Assembly: GCA_002928735.1 (NCBI GenBank)
Contig: PERL01000001.1
Span: 1-64,000, forward strand
Length of the DNA: 64,000 nt
Direction: 5' to 3'
From: Hyphomicrobium sp.
Lineage (GTDB): Bacteria > Pseudomonadota > Alphaproteobacteria > Rhizobiales > Hyphomicrobiaceae
Positions 1 through 8,685 of the stretch are shown one piece after another. Under the pieces are notes generated by a model, which worked only from the letters and a program-made list of their open reading frames with translations, did not search any database and was not told the origin of the DNA. A program made the position numbers and the translations under genes. Position 1 is the stretch's first letter; every line of letters begins with the position of its first letter.

Positions 1-896
1 CGATCCGGACGGTCAGCACGATCGCCGAAGATGAACTCCTACGACTGGCCGCAAGTCTTGAGCGATCGAGCGAGCATCCGCTGGCCGATGCCATCGTCCA
101 CGAAGCGCGGGGCCGCTCGCTTGCATTGTCGGAAGCCAGGGATTTTGACTCTCCCCTCGGCAAGGGCGCGCTTGGCGTAGTGGATGGCCGCCGCGTAGCC
201 ATCGGCAATAGGCGATTGATGGACGACCAAGGCATTGCCATCGGAGACCTTGTGAACGAAGCCGAAGAATTGCGCGGCGAGGGTGCGACCGCGATATTCG
301 TGGCTGTGGACGGGGTCGCGAGCGGCATTATTGCGATTGCCGATCCGATCAAGAAATCGACGCCAGAAGCGATTAAAGCTCTGCAAGCGGCCGGCGTGCA
401 TGTGGTGATGCTGACGGGCGATAATGCCACCACAGCGCGTGCCGTTGCTGCAAAGCTCGGGATCACGGATGTCGAAGCCGAAGTTCTTCCCGAAGACAAG
501 AGTCGCATTGTTGAGAAGCTGCGCGCGCAGGGCCGTATCGTCGCTATGGCCGGTGATGGCGTGAATGATGCGCCGGCGCTGGCTGCCGCCGATGTTGGCA
601 TCGCCATGGGGACCGGGACCGATGTCGCCATGCAAAGCGCTGGCATCACGCTGCTCAAAGGCGATCTGATAGGCATCGTTCGCGCCCGCCACCTCTCGGC
701 GGCGACCATGGCGAATATCCGTCAAAATCTTTTCTTCGCCTTCGCGTACAATGCCGCGGGTGTTCCCATTGCAGCAGGCGTGCTCTTCCCGGTCTTTGGC
801 ATACTTCTCTCACCCATCATCGCGGCGGCCGCCATGGCGCTCTCGTCCGTGAGTGTTGTGGGCAATGCCCTGCGATTGAGGCGAGCTAGTATCTAG
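1..896 (+). CDS. copA: Cu(I)-translocating P-type ATPase, C-terminal part (cut by window edge)
   Basis: Open from the left edge (first full codon at position 3), so this is only the last ~297 residues of a membrane pump that exports Cu(I) from the cytoplasm. Visible in order: the SEHPLA motif of the nucleotide-binding domain of P1B-ATPases, the MLTGDN segment, the hinge motif [20 protein letters not shown], then two closing membrane helices. The AYNAAG in the first of these and the M-A-L-S-S...N-A-L-R-L in the second match the Cu(I)-binding signature of the P1B-1 subgroup (family knowledge). The phosphorylation site DKTGT and any N-terminal metal-binding domain lie outside. It sits beside a serine recombinase, so it may be cargo of a mobile island. 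Copper specificity is well supported; silver transport is also possible. Confidence 0.93.
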   Translation, partial: IRTVSTIAEDELLRLAASLERSSEHPLADAIVHEARGRSLALSEARDFDSPLGKGALGVVDGRRVAIGNRRLMDDQGIAIGDLVNEAEELRGEGATAIFVAVDGVASGIIAIADPIKKSTPEAIKALQAAGVHVVMLTGDNATTARAVAAKLGITDVEAEVLPEDKSRIVEKLRAQGRIVAMAGDGVNDAPALAAADVGIAMGTGTDVAMQSAGITLLKGDLIGIVRARHLSAATMANIRQNLFFAFAYNAAGVPIAAGVLFPVFGILLSPIIAAAAMALSSVSVVGNALRLRRASI

Positions 897-1281
897 CCAT
901 CAAACTCATTAGCACAGTATTGTCGAGCAACGGGCCGGCTCCCTGCGCTGCGCTTGGGCCACGCCCTATCGTGCGCGAGGCGCACGACCGAGCCCTTTCG
1001 CGGTCTCGGCCCATTCGGGTGACGGTCGTTGCCGCAAGGGAAGTGCTAAGGGGCTCCGCCCCTCGCGCGCGCAAGGCATCCAAACGTATCCCCGCTTTTG
1101 CAAAGCGGGGCCCCTCGTTCGGAGCCACCTTGCGCTTGCTACCCCCGCTCTCGCCGAGGGGCAGGGGTGCATGCGCACCCCCTTTTCTATTTCAAGTGAT
1201 CCTAGTGCTAGCGCCATCTTGGGCGCTTCCACCCAAGCACAGCCGCTAGCATTGATAGATTGGCGCAGAAGGGAGTGCGCC
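897..1281. other. Intergenic region at island end, no gene seen
   Basis: No convincing reading frame on either strand; the open frames here lack start signals and are low-complexity Arg/Pro translations. It contains a perfect 9-bp hairpin with loop TGC at 1090-1110 that has no T-run, and a better terminator-like hairpin at 1164-1190. Several CTAG-containing words occur near 1200-1255, a tetranucleotide that is usually rare in bacterial genomes. Confidence 0.5.
1164..1190 (+). terminator. Putative rho-independent terminator
   Basis: GGGGTGC (1164-1170) pairs perfectly with GCACCCC (1175-1181) over a four-base loop and is followed by CTTTTCTATTT. It could end transcription from the copper ATPase side or insulate the small gene at 1282. 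Confidence 0.5.
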
Positions 1282-1572
1282 ATGCCTCAAACATCATTCG
1301 ATCCGCAAAACTACCTCCATCACCTTGATGGCATGGATCTCAGCGAGGCTGAGAAAACCGAGTTCATCCGCACGCTCTGGCTCATTGCGCAGTGCTTCGT
1401 GGACGATGCGTACAGCGCACGTACGGATGTGGATGTTTCTCAACTCAAATCGGGCTTTGACGCAGCCAATGTGATAAACTTGTCCGCATTCAAACAAGCC
1501 AGCGCCACAGCCGCGAACGACAACGCATCGCGCGCAAAGAAGGAGCCTAAAGCACGAGGAAGGAGAGCATGA
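1282..1572 (+). CDS. Small hypothetical protein preceding the recombinase
   Basis: 96-residue soluble protein of unknown function. The ATG at 1282 was chosen because AGAAGGGAG stands 7 bases upstream; a longer frame reaching 1171 has no such signal. The first half is acidic and probably helical; the tail is rich in Ala, Asn, Lys and Arg. Its stop overlaps the start of the serine recombinase by 4 bases (ATGA), so the two are almost certainly translated together. That coupling suggests an accessory role for the recombinase, such as a directionality or regulatory factor, but this rests on context alone. No known domain was recognised. Confidence 0.6.
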   Translation: MPQTSFDPQNYLHHLDGMDLSEAEKTEFIRTLWLIAQCFVDDAYSARTDVDVSQLKSGFDAANVINLSAFKQASATAANDNASRAKKEPKARGRRA

Positions 1573-3167
1573 GCACCAACGACAACACCAAGAACCAGAC
1601 CACACGGGCCGTTATCTACGCCCGCGTATCCAGCGCCAAGCAGGTGGAGGAGGGGCACGGCCTCGAATCTCAAGCCATGCGTTGCCGGGAATATGCCGAG
1701 CGCAAGAGCTATACGGTCGTAGAGACCTTCTTCGATAAAGCTATCTCCGGCTCGCTTTCCGAGCGGCCCGGCGTGATGGCGATGCTCTCTTATCTCAAGC
1801 ACCACAGCGGCAGCGGCGAGATTGCCGTCATCATCGATGACATCAGCCGTCTTGCGCGTGACACGCGCGTTCATACCGATCTGCGCCTTGCGATCAGCCT
1901 TGCCGGCGGCAAACTGGAAAGCCCCTCGATCACCTTCGGGGATGATTCAGACTCCATCTTCGTCGAGAACGTGCTTGCTAGTGCTAGCCAGCATCAACGT
2001 CAGAAGAACGGCGAGCAGACCAAGAACCGTATGCGCGCCCGCGCTATGAATGGCTACTGGGTGTTTCATGCACCCACGGGCTACACCTACAAAAAGGTTG
2101 CCGGGCACGGAAAACTGCTAGTACGCGATGAACCGCTAGCATCCATCGTGCAGGAGGCGCTTGAGGGCTATGCGTCAGGCCGCTTCCAGACGCAGGCGGA
2201 GGTGAAACGCTTCCTCGAAACCCAGCCGGAATATCCCTGCAAGGCGGCGAACGGCACCGTCCGATTTGAGGAGGTGCTGCGCCTCCTCAGCCGCCCGCAC
2301 TATGCCGGATACATCGAAGTGCCCCACTGGTGCGTATCCTTGCGCAAGGGCCATCACGAGGGGCTGATCGACCTCCAGACCTATGAGACTATCCAGCGCC
2401 GTATCAAGGGCGGCGTGCGCGTGTTTTCCAACCAAGATATCGGCCAAGACTTCCCCTTGCGCGGCTATGCCGTGTGCGCCGATTGCAGCGGGCCGCTCAC
2501 CGCTGGCTGGTCAACGAGCAAGACCGGGAAGAAGCATGCCTATTATCACTGCTTCACCAAAGGCTGCGCATGCCGGGGTAAATCTATCAAACGCGATGTG
2601 ATTGAGGAGCAGTTCGGCACGTTGCTGGGAAGCCTGCGCCCCTCAGCGCAGACCGCTGGGCTGTTCAAAGACCTGTTCTTCAAAGCATGGGATGAGCGCG
2701 GCAGCAGAGCCGAGGAAATCGCCAAGGCCCTGCGCGATGATTTGCGCAAGACCGAACAGCAGATTGAGCAGCTCCTCGACCGGATCGTGGAATCGTCCAC
2801 GGCTTCGGTGATTGCGGCCTATGAGCGGCGCATTGCCAATCTGGAACGTGAGAAGCTGGTCATCATCGAAAAGCTGCAAGCGAACGCCTTCCCCAAGCGC
2901 GGCTCTACACAGCAGTTTGAACTCGCCTTCCGCTTCCTCGAAAACCCGCATGAACTATGGGTTTCTGACCGCCTAGACGACAAGCGGCTGGTGCTGAAAC
3001 TAACCTTCTCTGACCGCTTAGCATACTGCCGAAATGGAGGATTTAGAACCCCGCAAACTACCTTACCGTTCAAGGCTTTAGAGGCGGTTCAGGGCGGGAA
3101 ATGTAAAATGGCGGAGACGGAGGGATTCGAACCCTCGATACGCGTTTTAGCACGTATAACGCTTTAG
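1569..3167 (+). CDS. Large serine recombinase (resolvase/integrase family)
   Basis: 532-residue DNA recombinase of the large serine integrase type, which cuts both att sites through a 5'-phosphoserine link. N-terminal resolvase domain (about 13-160) carries YARVSS with the catalytic Ser at residue 21 and DDISRLARD. A recombinase domain follows (about 175-290), then a zinc ribbon (CADC near 305 and the C-F-T-K-G-C-A-C stretch) and a coiled coil (about 385-440), the normal order for this family. The last ~18 codons are antisense to the tRNA-Ser gene, so the true C-terminus is set by where the element entered. The adjacent tRNA 3' end fits integration there, although large serine integrases use tRNA genes less often than tyrosine integrases. 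Probably the integrase of the island to the left. Confidence 0.9.
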   Translation: MSTNDNTKNQTTRAVIYARVSSAKQVEEGHGLESQAMRCREYAERKSYTVVETFFDKAISGSLSERPGVMAMLSYLKHHSGSGEIAVIIDDISRLARDTRVHTDLRLAISLAGGKLESPSITFGDDSDSIFVENVLASASQHQRQKNGEQTKNRMRARAMNGYWVFHAPTGYTYKKVAGHGKLLVRDEPLASIVQEALEGYASGRFQTQAEVKRFLETQPEYPCKAANGTVRFEEVLRLLSRPHYAGYIEVPHWCVSLRKGHHEGLIDLQTYETIQRRIKGGVRVFSNQDIGQDFPLRGYAVCADCSGPLTAGWSTSKTGKKHAYYHCFTKGCACRGKSIKRDVIEEQFGTLLGSLRPSAQTAGLFKDLFFKAWDERGSRAEEIAKALRDDLRKTEQQIEQLLDRIVESSTASVIAAYERRIANLEREKLVIIEKLQANAFPKRGSTQQFELAFRFLENPHELWVSDRLDDKRLVLKLTFSDRLAYCRNGGFRTPQTTLPFKALEAVQGGKCKMAETEGFEPSIRVLARITL

Positions 3168-3202
3168 CAAAGCGCCGCCTTCAGCCTCTCGGCCACGTCT
3201 CC
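3112..3202 (-). tRNA. tRNA-Ser(GCT)
   Basis: On the minus strand GGAGACG (from 3202) pairs with CGTCTCC (3119-3113), with discriminator G at 3112 and CCA encoded at 3111-3109. The anticodon arm is a 5-bp stem around TTGCTAA, so the anticodon is GCT and reads AGC/AGU. A long variable arm and the T-loop GGTTCGAATCC identify a class II serine tRNA. The 3' half is overlapped antisense by the end of the serine recombinase frame. The gene looks complete, as expected if an integrating element restored the 3' end. Confidence 0.96.
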
Positions 3203-3440
3203 CTGCGCGCGGGCAGGCCCCCCGTATAGTTGCGCCACCGGGCGATGGCAAGCTGTTCACGGGCATCCCCCAATTGCACCCGATCCCGGCCTGCCGCACT
3301 CCGGCCCCAAGCCTGCCCTAAAAGACTTGTGCACTTACGGCATAGCCGGGCTAAAAGTGCGCGGCGACATCAGCAAAAAACAAGACGCGGACGGCGACCG
3401 ACGACCGAACCGCAGCAAGCCAGACCGCAGCAAGGAACTC

Positions 3441-4025
3441 ATGACAAGACGGAAACAGCTTCTGCTGACCTGCGCGGCCATCCTGAGCATGGCCACCAGC
3501 GCGCGCGCGGAAAGCTACTGCGTCGCCTGCTTCGGGCCCGATGCCATCTATCGCTGCGTGATCGCGGACGCCCCGGCCGGTGCCGCGCCCGATCCACGCA
3601 ACCAGGTCCAGTGCATCAAGCAATTGGCGAAATCCGGTCCGCACGCCCGCTGCAGTGTCGAACGCTTCTCGACCAAAGGCTGCAACGGACCCGAACGCGT
3701 CATCCAGCCGTCAACAGCAGCCATTCCATTGACCCCACCACCACCGGCCGCAGCAACACCGGAAGCGCTACCCGCCTCCGATGGCGTGGAGACGGAACCT
3801 GTCCCGGTCGAACCGGCTCAAGAACCGGCCGGACCACCGCAGACGGTCGAAGAACTCGCCAAAACGACAGTCGAAAGCACCAAAAAGGGGCTAGGCGACG
3901 TGGGTTCGTCGGTGAAGAACACGACGGAGAAGGCCGGTGAGAAGATCGAGGACGCCGGCAGCGCCATCGGCAATGCAGCCAAGAAAACCTGGAACTGCGT
4001 CACATCCCTATTCAGCGATTGCTGA
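3441..4025 (+). CDS. Secreted hypothetical protein with Cys-rich head and Pro/Ala-rich tail
   Basis: 194 residues starting at the ATG preceded by AAGGA. A Sec signal peptide (Lys/Arg start, hydrophobic core, cleavage after ARA near residue 23) sends it to the periplasm. The mature N-terminal part has six or more cysteines (CVAC, YRC, VQC, ARC, KGC) and could form disulfides. Then come a Pro/Ala/Glu linker and a charged region of Thr/Lys/Glu helical repeats (about 125-180) resembling LEA- or apolipoprotein-like amphipathic helices. It ends in Cys. No known domain was recognised. Frames covering the same DNA in other phases are Arg-rich shadows. Confidence 0.75.
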   Translation: MTRRKQLLLTCAAILSMATSARAESYCVACFGPDAIYRCVIADAPAGAAPDPRNQVQCIKQLAKSGPHARCSVERFSTKGCNGPERVIQPSTAAIPLTPPPPAAATPEALPASDGVETEPVPVEPAQEPAGPPQTVEELAKTTVESTKKGLGDVGSSVKNTTEKAGEKIEDAGSAIGNAAKKTWNCVTSLFSDC

Positions 4026-4057
4026 ACGGTTGGCCGCTAGCGGCGCTCGCACGTGGT

Positions 4058-4327
4058 TTAGTGCTTGGCGGCCCAAGCGCGAGCCTGCCGCTGAGCTTCC
4101 GCGATTTCCGCCTTCGACATCTCAGCCGACAGCTCCATCCGGTAGCGCTTGGCTTCCGCGTTGCCGCGCTGCGCCGCCAGATTGAACCACATATGGGCCT
4201 GTACGAGATTGAGCGGCACCTCGCGTCCGCTGCAATACATGAGACCCAGTTCGAACAGTGCATCGGGCGCTCCGCCCTGAGCCGCAAACTCGACCATTTC
4301 GTTCGTCGCGATATCAAAACGCGCCAT
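4058..4327 (-). CDS. Sel1-repeat protein, short
   Basis: 89 residues with one clear Sel1-like (TPR-related) helical repeat: A-L-F-E-L-G-L-M-Y-C-S-G-R, then D-L-V-Q-A-H-M-W-F-N-L-A-A-Q-style residues (here N-L-V-Q-A), then G-N-A-E-A. Sel1 proteins act as protein-binding scaffolds; with only one to two repeats the partner cannot be predicted. No signal peptide is seen, so it is likely cytoplasmic. The start at 4327 is kept because the repeat fold needs the N-terminal helix. Confidence 0.8.
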   Translation of the reverse strand: MARFDIATNEMVEFAAQGGAPDALFELGLMYCSGREVPLNLVQAHMWFNLAAQRGNAEAKRYRMELSAEMSKAEIAEAQRQARAWAAKH

Positions 4328-4747
4328 AGTTCGTCCACTCCGTCCCGCAAAAAACCTGTCTGCTCGCAGCCGGTTCTTTTGTTTGTTTTTCGCCGCTCTC
4401 CATCCCGGAGGGCAGCCTCTGCAAGTCCGGAAAGACTGTCAGCCGCAGGATGAAATCTGGTTAAAATCCAAAGCTCTAGAAGCTTGAAAATATGAATGGA
4501 ATTGCCACTGCGCGTGTCGCGGCGACGCAAACGTTGCGAAACGGTGCGCTCCCTCAACGCATCTTAAAAGGTGGGGAAACCGTGCACTAACCATGTCCTC
4601 AAGATGCCTTTTGCGCGACTGTTCAGGTGGCATTCAGCCAGCCGCTGCCATAAACGCCGCGGGATGGTGACCAGCCCGGTGGGTTGGTCGAAGGGAATTG
4701 GGTTCGACGCCATGACATGCGAAGCCAACACGCCGGTGGAAACACGA
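4328..4747. other. Intergenic, no gene seen
   Basis: About 420 bases with only short frames lacking ribosome sites. It contains the divergent promoter space for the Sel1 protein (minus) and the lipoprotein (plus). No RNA gene or repeat was recognised. Confidence 0.4.
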
Positions 4748-5002
4748 ATGGGTCGCAGCATTCGCTTTGCCGCGTTTGCTCTGAGCGCGGGTCTGCTGGC
4801 CGGCTGCTCATCCGCATCCATCGGGAACCCCGGCACTCCCAGCTACCTGGGCGCTCATGATCTGACGCCACCCGCTCCTGCCGCCGCCTCTCCGGCCGTC
4901 GGCACGGTCCCGCGCGTCACATCAAGCAAAGTTTTGTCCGCCGTCGTGTTCGAACGCGTCACCGGCCTTGAGGTCGACCCCGCCCGGCTCATCGACCGCT
5001 AA
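4748..5002 (+). CDS. Small lipoprotein, hypothetical
   Basis: 84 residues. The hydrophobic leader ends in the lipobox L-L-A-G-C, so the protein should be lipidated at the Cys near residue 19 and anchored in the inner or outer membrane. The mature part is Pro/Ala/Ser rich and ends V-T-G-L-E-V-D-P-A-R-L-I-D-R. The ATG at 4748 puts the signal peptide at the N-terminus; an in-frame ATG at 4712 would add 12 residues ahead of it and is less likely. No family recognised. Confidence 0.65.
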   Translation: MGRSIRFAAFALSAGLLAGCSSASIGNPGTPSYLGAHDLTPPAPAAASPAVGTVPRVTSSKVLSAVVFERVTGLEVDPARLIDR

Positions 5003-5022
5003 CGGCGCGCAGCCTCCGCCCG

Positions 5023-5991
5023 TTACGCCACGAGGATAGACGACCCCGTCGTCTTGCGGCCTTCCATGTCCCGATGTGCCCGCTCCGCCTCGGCCAGCGG
5101 ATAGGTCTGGTTGACGCGAATACTGATCCGCCCCGCAGCCACGTGCGCAAACAGGTCCGCCGCGTTAGCCCGCAATTGCAGAGCTGTGGCCGTGTACGCC
5201 ATCAGCGACGGCCGCGTTGCAAAGAGCGATCCCTTCAGCTGCGTCAGATCGAACGGCGGCACCGGACCTGAGGCATTTCCGAAGCTGACCCACAGCCCTT
5301 TCGGCTTCAGGCAATCCAACGATTGTGGAAACGTGTCGCGTCCAATGGAGTCGTAAACGACATCGCATCCCCGGCCGTTGGTGATCGCCCGCACCCGCTC
5401 GACGAAGTTTTCCGTTCTGTAGTCGATCACATGCGTGCAGCCGTGTGCCTGCGCCAGCGCTGCCTTCTCCGGCGAACCCACCGTGCCGATCATTGTCGCA
5501 CCCAGCGCCTTTGCCCACTGACACGCGATTAGCCCCACGCCCCCCGCCGCCGCGTGAAACAGCATCACCGTCTGCGGCCCGACATCGAACGTCTCGCGAA
5601 ACAGATACCGCACGGTCATGCCCTGCAGCATCATCGCCGCCGCCGTCTCATAGGAAACGGCCTCCGGCAGCGGCACAATCCGGTCGGCGCGAACGTTGCG
5701 CTCTTCCGCATAGCCGCCAAGCTCAGTCCCGTAGGCGACGCGATCACCGACACTGAAATCCACGACGCCTTCGCCCAACGCCACGACATCGCCGGCCCCC
5801 TCCATCCCCAAGACAGCCGGCAACGCCGCCAGCTTGTAGAGCCCCGACCGCTGGTACGTATCGATGAAGTTGAGCCCCATGGCGCGCTGCCGGATGCGAA
5901 CTTCCCCCGGCCCTGGCGGCGCCAATTCGATGTCGTCCAGCCGCAAAACCTCCGGCCCTCCCGTGGCGTGAATGCGAATCGCATGAACCAT
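5023..5991 (-). CDS. Zinc-independent NADPH:quinone oxidoreductase (MDR family)
   Basis: 322-residue soluble reductase of the zeta-crystallin/QOR type, which reduces quinones or enones with NADPH. The GroES-like N-terminal half includes G-L-N-F-I-D-T-Y-Q-R-S-G-L-Y and PAVLGMEGAG, both typical of bacterial QOR. The Rossmann fold carries the nucleotide motif AAAGGVG near residue 150. The zinc-ligand Cys residues of alcohol dehydrogenases are absent. The start at 5991 is set by GGGAGG immediately upstream; an upstream in-frame start would bury that site. It appears monocistronic. Confidence 0.92.
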   Translation of the reverse strand: MVHAIRIHATGGPEVLRLDDIELAPPGPGEVRIRQRAMGLNFIDTYQRSGLYKLAALPAVLGMEGAGDVVALGEGVVDFSVGDRVAYGTELGGYAEERNVRADRIVPLPEAVSYETAAAMMLQGMTVRYLFRETFDVGPQTVMLFHAAAGGVGLIACQWAKALGATMIGTVGSPEKAALAQAHGCTHVIDYRTENFVERVRAITNGRGCDVVYDSIGRDTFPQSLDCLKPKGLWVSFGNASGPVPPFDLTQLKGSLFATRPSLMAYTATALQLRANAADLFAHVAAGRISIRVNQTYPLAEAERAHRDMEGRKTTGSSILVA

Positions 5992-6166
5992 ATGACCTCC
6001 CAACACGCACGCGCGGCTCGGACAGCGGCCCCAACGCCACAGCTATACCGCTCGCATGAAACAACAAATCCATCGGGACGCCATCATGCCTTGACCCCGC
6101 CCCATCCGCCCCATAAGCGCTGATCGAGACAAACGCCAGAGGCCCCCCAGGAACCTAAGGGACCCG

Positions 6167-6631
6167 ATGCTGCCCAACCGCACTTTTCCGGCCCTGAGCA
6201 GAACCCTGGCCATCTGGAGCGCAGTGCTGTGTTCGGCGGGCGTTCTCGCCGCCTGCAGCGGCAACGGCGTCACCGTCACCACGCCCGGCGCCGGCCTCAA
6301 ATGCGTCGACGACAGCCCCACCTGCATCGCGGAACGGCAGGCGACCATGAAAGCAATGCTCGCCGATCCCAATCGCTCCTGGGTTGCCCAGCGCCCGGAT
6401 GCCGCAGCCTATGCCTCCGGCGTCCGCCTTTTCGCATTCAAATCCAAGAAGAAAGAAATGAGTTGCGCCGAGCTTCAGGCTGGCAAGCGCGAGGCCGACG
6501 CGGGGCCTGCAATCCTGCGCACCCCTGGAAATGGCCTGTCGCATTCCCAAATATCACGCGGCGTCATCCTGGCGCACGAGGTCGGCCGCGAACTCGGCCG
6601 CGAATTAGGCCGCCGCTGTGGCAAGACCTGA
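6167..6631 (+). CDS. Hypothetical lipoprotein
   Basis: 154 residues with a hydrophobic leader and lipobox V-L-A-A-C, so probably a lipid-anchored envelope protein. The mature domain has paired cysteines (LKCVDD, PTCIAER) and a basic segment K-S-K-K-K-E-M-S-C. It ends with a heptad-like V-G-R-E-L-G-R-E-L-G-R-R-C. The Asp/Ser/Ala composition resembles small envelope proteins of Hyphomicrobiales, but no named family was recognised. Confidence 0.7.
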   Translation: MLPNRTFPALSRTLAIWSAVLCSAGVLAACSGNGVTVTTPGAGLKCVDDSPTCIAERQATMKAMLADPNRSWVAQRPDAAAYASGVRLFAFKSKKKEMSCAELQAGKREADAGPAILRTPGNGLSHSQISRGVILAHEVGRELGRELGRRCGKT

Positions 6632-6729
6632 ACCGCGTGTCCTCTTTTCTTTCCCAATCCGGCCGGGCACCATCGACCAAGGCCCAATGACCCAGGCCCA
6701 CTCACCATGAAACAATCGAAAGCATCTCC

Positions 6730-7755
6730 ATGAGCGTGCAGGACTTCGTCGAACTGATCGTCGGCTTCGTCAAAGCGCATCAGGAGTGGGCCGTCCCCGT
6801 CGCCTTTCTGGTCGCGTTCGCCGAAAGCTTTTGCTTCCTGTCCATCCTTTGGCCCGGCACCGCCATCCTCGTGGGCGTCACCGGCCTTCTTGCCGCCAGC
6901 GGTGCCGAACAAACCATCTTGTTGCCATCCATCATCGCCGCCGGACTCGGCGGCACACTCGGCTATGCGATCTCGTATTGGATCGGCCTCTATTTCAAAG
7001 ACAGCATCCCCCACATCTGGCCCTTCAAAAACCAGCCGGAACTCATTCAAAAGGGCGAGCACTTCTTCGATAAATGGGGCGGCTGGGGCGTATTCTTCGG
7101 ACACTTCTTCGGCCCTGTCCGCGCCATCATACCAGTGGTCGCCGGCATGTTTCGCATGCGCCAGCTGCCATTCCAGATCGCCAACGTCATCAGTGCGTTC
7201 ATCTGGGCCGCCGGCGTCATCGCTCCCAGCTATTTCGCCGTCACATTCCGCGAAGAAATTGTCGGCTTCGTTCGCGAGCATCACTTGCTCGTCGCCGGCC
7301 TCCTGTTCGTCACGGCCTTCCTCAACTCCATCCCGATGCCGCTGATGGCCGCCCCCACGCTCCTGCTCTTCTTTGCGACGGGCGCCGTCTATTTCTATGC
7401 AGGGGGCGATCCGGTGCTCGCCCTCGGCTCCGGTATCGCGGGCGCCCTCTTGGGCGACCTGCTAGCCTACAGCTACGGCCGCCGGCACGCGGGCGAAGAC
7501 CTCCACAACGTCTGGCGCAACAGCTGGAGCCCAGAATCGTCGGACAAGGCCATCGACTTCATTGGCCGGCGCGGCGCCTTCGGCCTCATTCTGTCGAAGT
7601 TCCACACCACGTTGCGCTCCTTCGCCCCCCTGGCGGCGGGCGCCACGGGCCTGTCATTTGGCACCTTCTTGGTTGCGAGCCTCGTCTCATGCGTCATCTG
7701 GACCGCAGCTCTTCTGGCCACCGTCCCCCTAATCCAGGCGATCTTTGGCGGTTGA
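6730..7755 (+). CDS. DedA/VTT-domain membrane protein with two tandem domains
   Basis: 341-residue inner-membrane protein. DedA (VTT) proteins are half-size re-entrant transporters linked to undecaprenyl-phosphate and phospholipid flipping. Here the signature occurs twice: F-F-G-P-V-R-A-I-I-P-V-V-A-G near 135-148 and T-T-L-R-S-F-A-P-L-A-A-G near 295-306. Each copy is preceded by a G-x-x-G-D/G-Y...G-R/Y-W segment and followed by a closing helix (F-I-W-A / V-I-W-T). Typical DedA proteins are about 200 residues with one domain, so this looks like an internal duplication or fusion. Substrate unknown. Confidence 0.85.
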   Translation: MSVQDFVELIVGFVKAHQEWAVPVAFLVAFAESFCFLSILWPGTAILVGVTGLLAASGAEQTILLPSIIAAGLGGTLGYAISYWIGLYFKDSIPHIWPFKNQPELIQKGEHFFDKWGGWGVFFGHFFGPVRAIIPVVAGMFRMRQLPFQIANVISAFIWAAGVIAPSYFAVTFREEIVGFVREHHLLVAGLLFVTAFLNSIPMPLMAAPTLLLFFATGAVYFYAGGDPVLALGSGIAGALLGDLLAYSYGRRHAGEDLHNVWRNSWSPESSDKAIDFIGRRGAFGLILSKFHTTLRSFAPLAAGATGLSFGTFLVASLVSCVIWTAALLATVPLIQAIFGG

Positions 7756-7868
7756 GGCTTGCCAGCCGGGGTCTCCTGGCCTAGACGAAGCGCTTCCCAT
7801 TCCAAGGGCGTGAGCTTGAGCTAGGTCTTGAGCCTGCCCCTGCAACCCAAATTCGGTAGGATCGACCC

Positions 7869-8033
7869 ATGAGCACCGGCGCCCGCAGCGAACGCAACAT
7901 CGAAACGCGCAAGAAGAAGGCCCGCCGCGCCATTCCGCGCGCCAAGACCACGCGCATTCAGGGCAACACGGCCGGCGCCCGCAAGCGCCTGAAGAAGGCG
8001 GCAGGCATCGCCCGCGCCAAGGCTAAAGCCTAA
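7869..8033 (+). CDS. Very small basic protein
   Basis: 54 residues, about one third Lys/Arg, with alternating Ala (A-R-K-R-L-K-K-A-A-G-I-A-R-A-K-A-K-A at the C-terminus), like a small nucleic-acid-binding or ribosome-associated peptide. An AGGA lies 7 bases before the ATG. It is too basic to be a membrane protein. An overlapping minus-strand frame (7821-8051) is its antisense shadow. No family recognised. Confidence 0.45.
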   Translation: MSTGARSERNIETRKKKARRAIPRAKTTRIQGNTAGARKRLKKAAGIARAKAKA

Positions 8034-8083
8034 CAGCCTCGCCTTCGCCAAGAAGACCTAAGATCAAAATTGAAAACTGAAAT

Positions 8084-8668
8084 TTAAAGCGAGATCGCCC
8101 GCGCGGTCTCGCTGACACGTTCCCGCATCAACGCGCCCGCCGCCCCCTCGTCGAGCACTGTCACAGTGCCCCCATCGTGCGGCCCGCGCCCGTCATTGCT
8201 CATGCGCGGATGCTTGGCCACCGCCCGCCCGATGCGCGCCCACACCGCCTCATCGACGCTGCCGCGCTGGCTCCAGATGCCCGACAAGATATAGCTCGCC
8301 TTCGGGCTCGCCACCGCCAGCGCTTCAAGACGGTCGATCAGCGCTGGCCCGTGCTTCACGACGGCATTCTCGATCAATCCCGCCGCCACGAAAGACGCAT
8401 CCGCCGGCGTCGCGCAGGCATCCATCGCCGCCACGATCAACGGCATCAGCAGTTGGGGATGGTCCTCGATCGTTTCGAATTCGCAGTCCGTCACCCAAGC
8501 GATGTCGACGCCAACCACCGCCTCGCCGCCCGCCGCATCCGCCGCCTGATAGGCCCGCGCTAGGCCCACAATGGCCGCCGCCACCTTCGCAAAATCGAAC
8601 GCCCCGTCGCCTGCACGGCACGGATGCCCCATCTCGCCATACTTGCACTCAAAGCAATCCGGCAGCAT
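8084..8668 (-). CDS. Hypothetical cytoplasmic protein
   Basis: 194 residues, largely predicted helical and Ala-rich. It begins with a possible metal site (CFECKYGEMGHPC, residues 5-17) and continues through acidic helices. The region V-L-D-E-G-A-A-G near the end is unremarkable. It lies 17 bases after gatB on the same strand, so it is probably expressed from the gatB transcript. Function unknown. Confidence 0.7.
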   Translation of the reverse strand: MLPDCFECKYGEMGHPCRAGDGAFDFAKVAAAIVGLARAYQAADAAGGEAVVGVDIAWVTDCEFETIEDHPQLLMPLIVAAMDACATPADASFVAAGLIENAVVKHGPALIDRLEALAVASPKASYILSGIWSQRGSVDEAVWARIGRAVAKHPRMSNDGRGPHDGGTVTVLDEGAAGALMRERVSETARAISL

Positions 8669-8685
8669 GGGCTGATCCTCTGGCG

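Noticed and set aside
1090-1110. Perfect 9-bp hairpin as a terminator
   Set aside because: No T-run on either side; left as a structure in the intergenic entry.
3230-3940. 236-codon plus-strand frame over the secreted protein at 3441
   Set aside because: Arg/Thr/Gly-rich in the other phase; the 3441 frame has a signal peptide and ribosome site.
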